Source: an uncultured Gemmatimonadaceae bacterium
GTDB lineage: Bacteria; Gemmatimonadota; Gemmatimonadetes; Gemmatimonadales; Gemmatimonadaceae
NCBI GenBank assembly: GCA_955652635.1
Contig: CATPBN010000136.1
Location: 1-5,685 of the forward strand
Length of the DNA stretch: 5,685 nt
Direction: 5' to 3'
This document shows, one piece after another, positions 5,220-5,685 of the stretch. The notes beneath the pieces were generated by a model. The model made no database searches. It saw only the letters and a list, made by a program, of their open reading frames with translations, and was not told the DNA's origin. The translations under genes were made by a program, and so were the position numbers. How positions within the stretch are numbered: the stretch's first letter is position 1; each line of letters starts with the position of its first letter.

Positions 5220-5639
5220 TTAACGGATGAAGCCCCGGTCAGGCCTGCGGGGAGCACGCGCGGCTTCCTGCTTTTTTGCCATCAACGCCATCATCGCCAG
5301 CGACGCGGAATCGGTGCGGGACCTCACGATCGTCTCGCCCAGGCTGTCGAACCCTTGGGCCGAATCGCATCCGCGAGTACTGGTGCCCGTTTTTGCTACG
5401 CAACCGGAGCGAAGGAGCTTGGAGGCGCCGCTTGATGTCGAGTGCTGAACGCAGTTGCCCGGCACCTTTCCGTTGGTTGCCACACACGCCGCTGGCTCCT
5501 GTGGCGCCGCCTCAGGACGACGCGTTACCGAGTACATGAGCGCCGCCAAAGACGAGACGGCGACTGCCAGTAGCAACAGCGCTACCAGCAGCTCGCCGAT
5601 TACGAAGCCTCGCCGGCCGGAATAGTGTTCGCTGGGCAC
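5220..5639 (-). CDS. Small protein with type IV prepilin N-terminal signal
   Basis: The product is a small type IV pilin-like protein of about 139 residues. From the GTG at 5639 the leader MPSEHYSGRRG is followed by FVIGELLVALLLLAVAVSSL, a prepilin peptidase site with Gly at -1, Phe at +1 and the diagnostic Glu at +5, leading into one hydrophobic helix (about residues 12-36). The remaining roughly 100 residues are rich in Ala, Ser, Gly and Arg and hold four cysteines (C52, C63, C80, C91), enough for two disulfides; I do not recognise a pilin subfamily. An alternative GTG at 5666 adds nine residues but has no Shine-Dalgarno match, whereas GGGTGG at 5647-5652 lies 7 nt before the GTG at 5639, and the resulting 11-residue leader is of normal length. 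It could be a minor pilin or pseudopilin of a type IV pilus or type II secretion system, although no assembly genes are in view. Identity beyond the signal is unknown. Confidence 0.7.
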   Translation of the reverse strand: MPSEHYSGRRGFVIGELLVALLLLAVAVSSLAALMYSVTRRPEAAPQEPAACVATNGKVPGNCVQHSTSSGASKLLRSGCVAKTGTSTRGCDSAQGFDSLGETIVRSRTDSASLAMMALMAKKQEAARAPRRPDRGFIR

Positions 5640-5685
5640 TAGTATTCCACCCAGTTGTCGACCCACGTGTTGGGGAGAGTTACCA

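Noticed and set aside
5239..5487. Alternative minus-strand frame inside the prepilin-like gene
   Set aside because: It has basic, low-complexity content and no signal, while the overlapping frame carries a complete prepilin signal and helix.

Overview
The window is about 5.7 kb of GC-rich bacterial DNA in which every supportable gene lies on the minus strand, so it reads from high to low coordinates. The style of the TonB proteins (a short 'M-[FL]-x-x-L-[IL]-E-S' N-terminus, one membrane anchor, a glycine-rich GGTG segment, a compact C-terminal domain ending in F-x-F-A-[VL]-[PS]-R) and the tonB-exbB-exbD-exbD order resemble operons I know from Gemmatimonadota. That assignment is inference from recognition; no 16S or other marker gene is present.

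In transcription order: (1) 5639-5220 encodes a small protein with a type IV prepilin signal (RRG|FVIGE) and four cysteines. (2) 5219-5108 is intergenic and holds a plausible sigma70-like promoter and a perfect 11-bp stem-loop. (3) 5107-4415 and 4409-2952 encode an OmpR-family response regulator and its membrane histidine kinase, 5 nt apart. (4) 2951-2841 is intergenic and carries two overlapping perfect dyads just after the kinase stop codon. (5) 2840-2155 is a tonB-like paralog broken by an apparent 1-nt deletion near 2500. (6) 2154-2051 is an AT-richer gap with an imperfect inverted repeat. (7) 2050-1349 is an intact tonB, followed by exbB (1325-579), exbD (559-77) and the first 25 codons of a second exbD (77 to the window edge).

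The expected working unit is a proton-motive-force-driven energy transducer. The ExbB pentamer and ExbD dimers form the inner-membrane motor, and TonB spans the periplasm to open TonB-dependent outer-membrane transporters. The exbB-exbD-exbD genes are tightly packed with good ribosome-binding sites, and the two exbD genes overlap by one base (TAATG), so they are probably made in coordinated amounts. The two-component system just upstream is on the same strand and could control this operon, but nothing in the sequence proves it.

The most noteworthy points are the tonB paralog, which has both a frameshift and a His-to-Asp change at the key transmembrane position of TonB, and the palindromic architecture around the two-component operon: a stable hairpin at the predicted transcription start and paired dyads after the last codon. 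I saw no mobile elements, CRISPR arrays, tRNAs or rRNAs, and nothing that amounts to a clearly new biological system.
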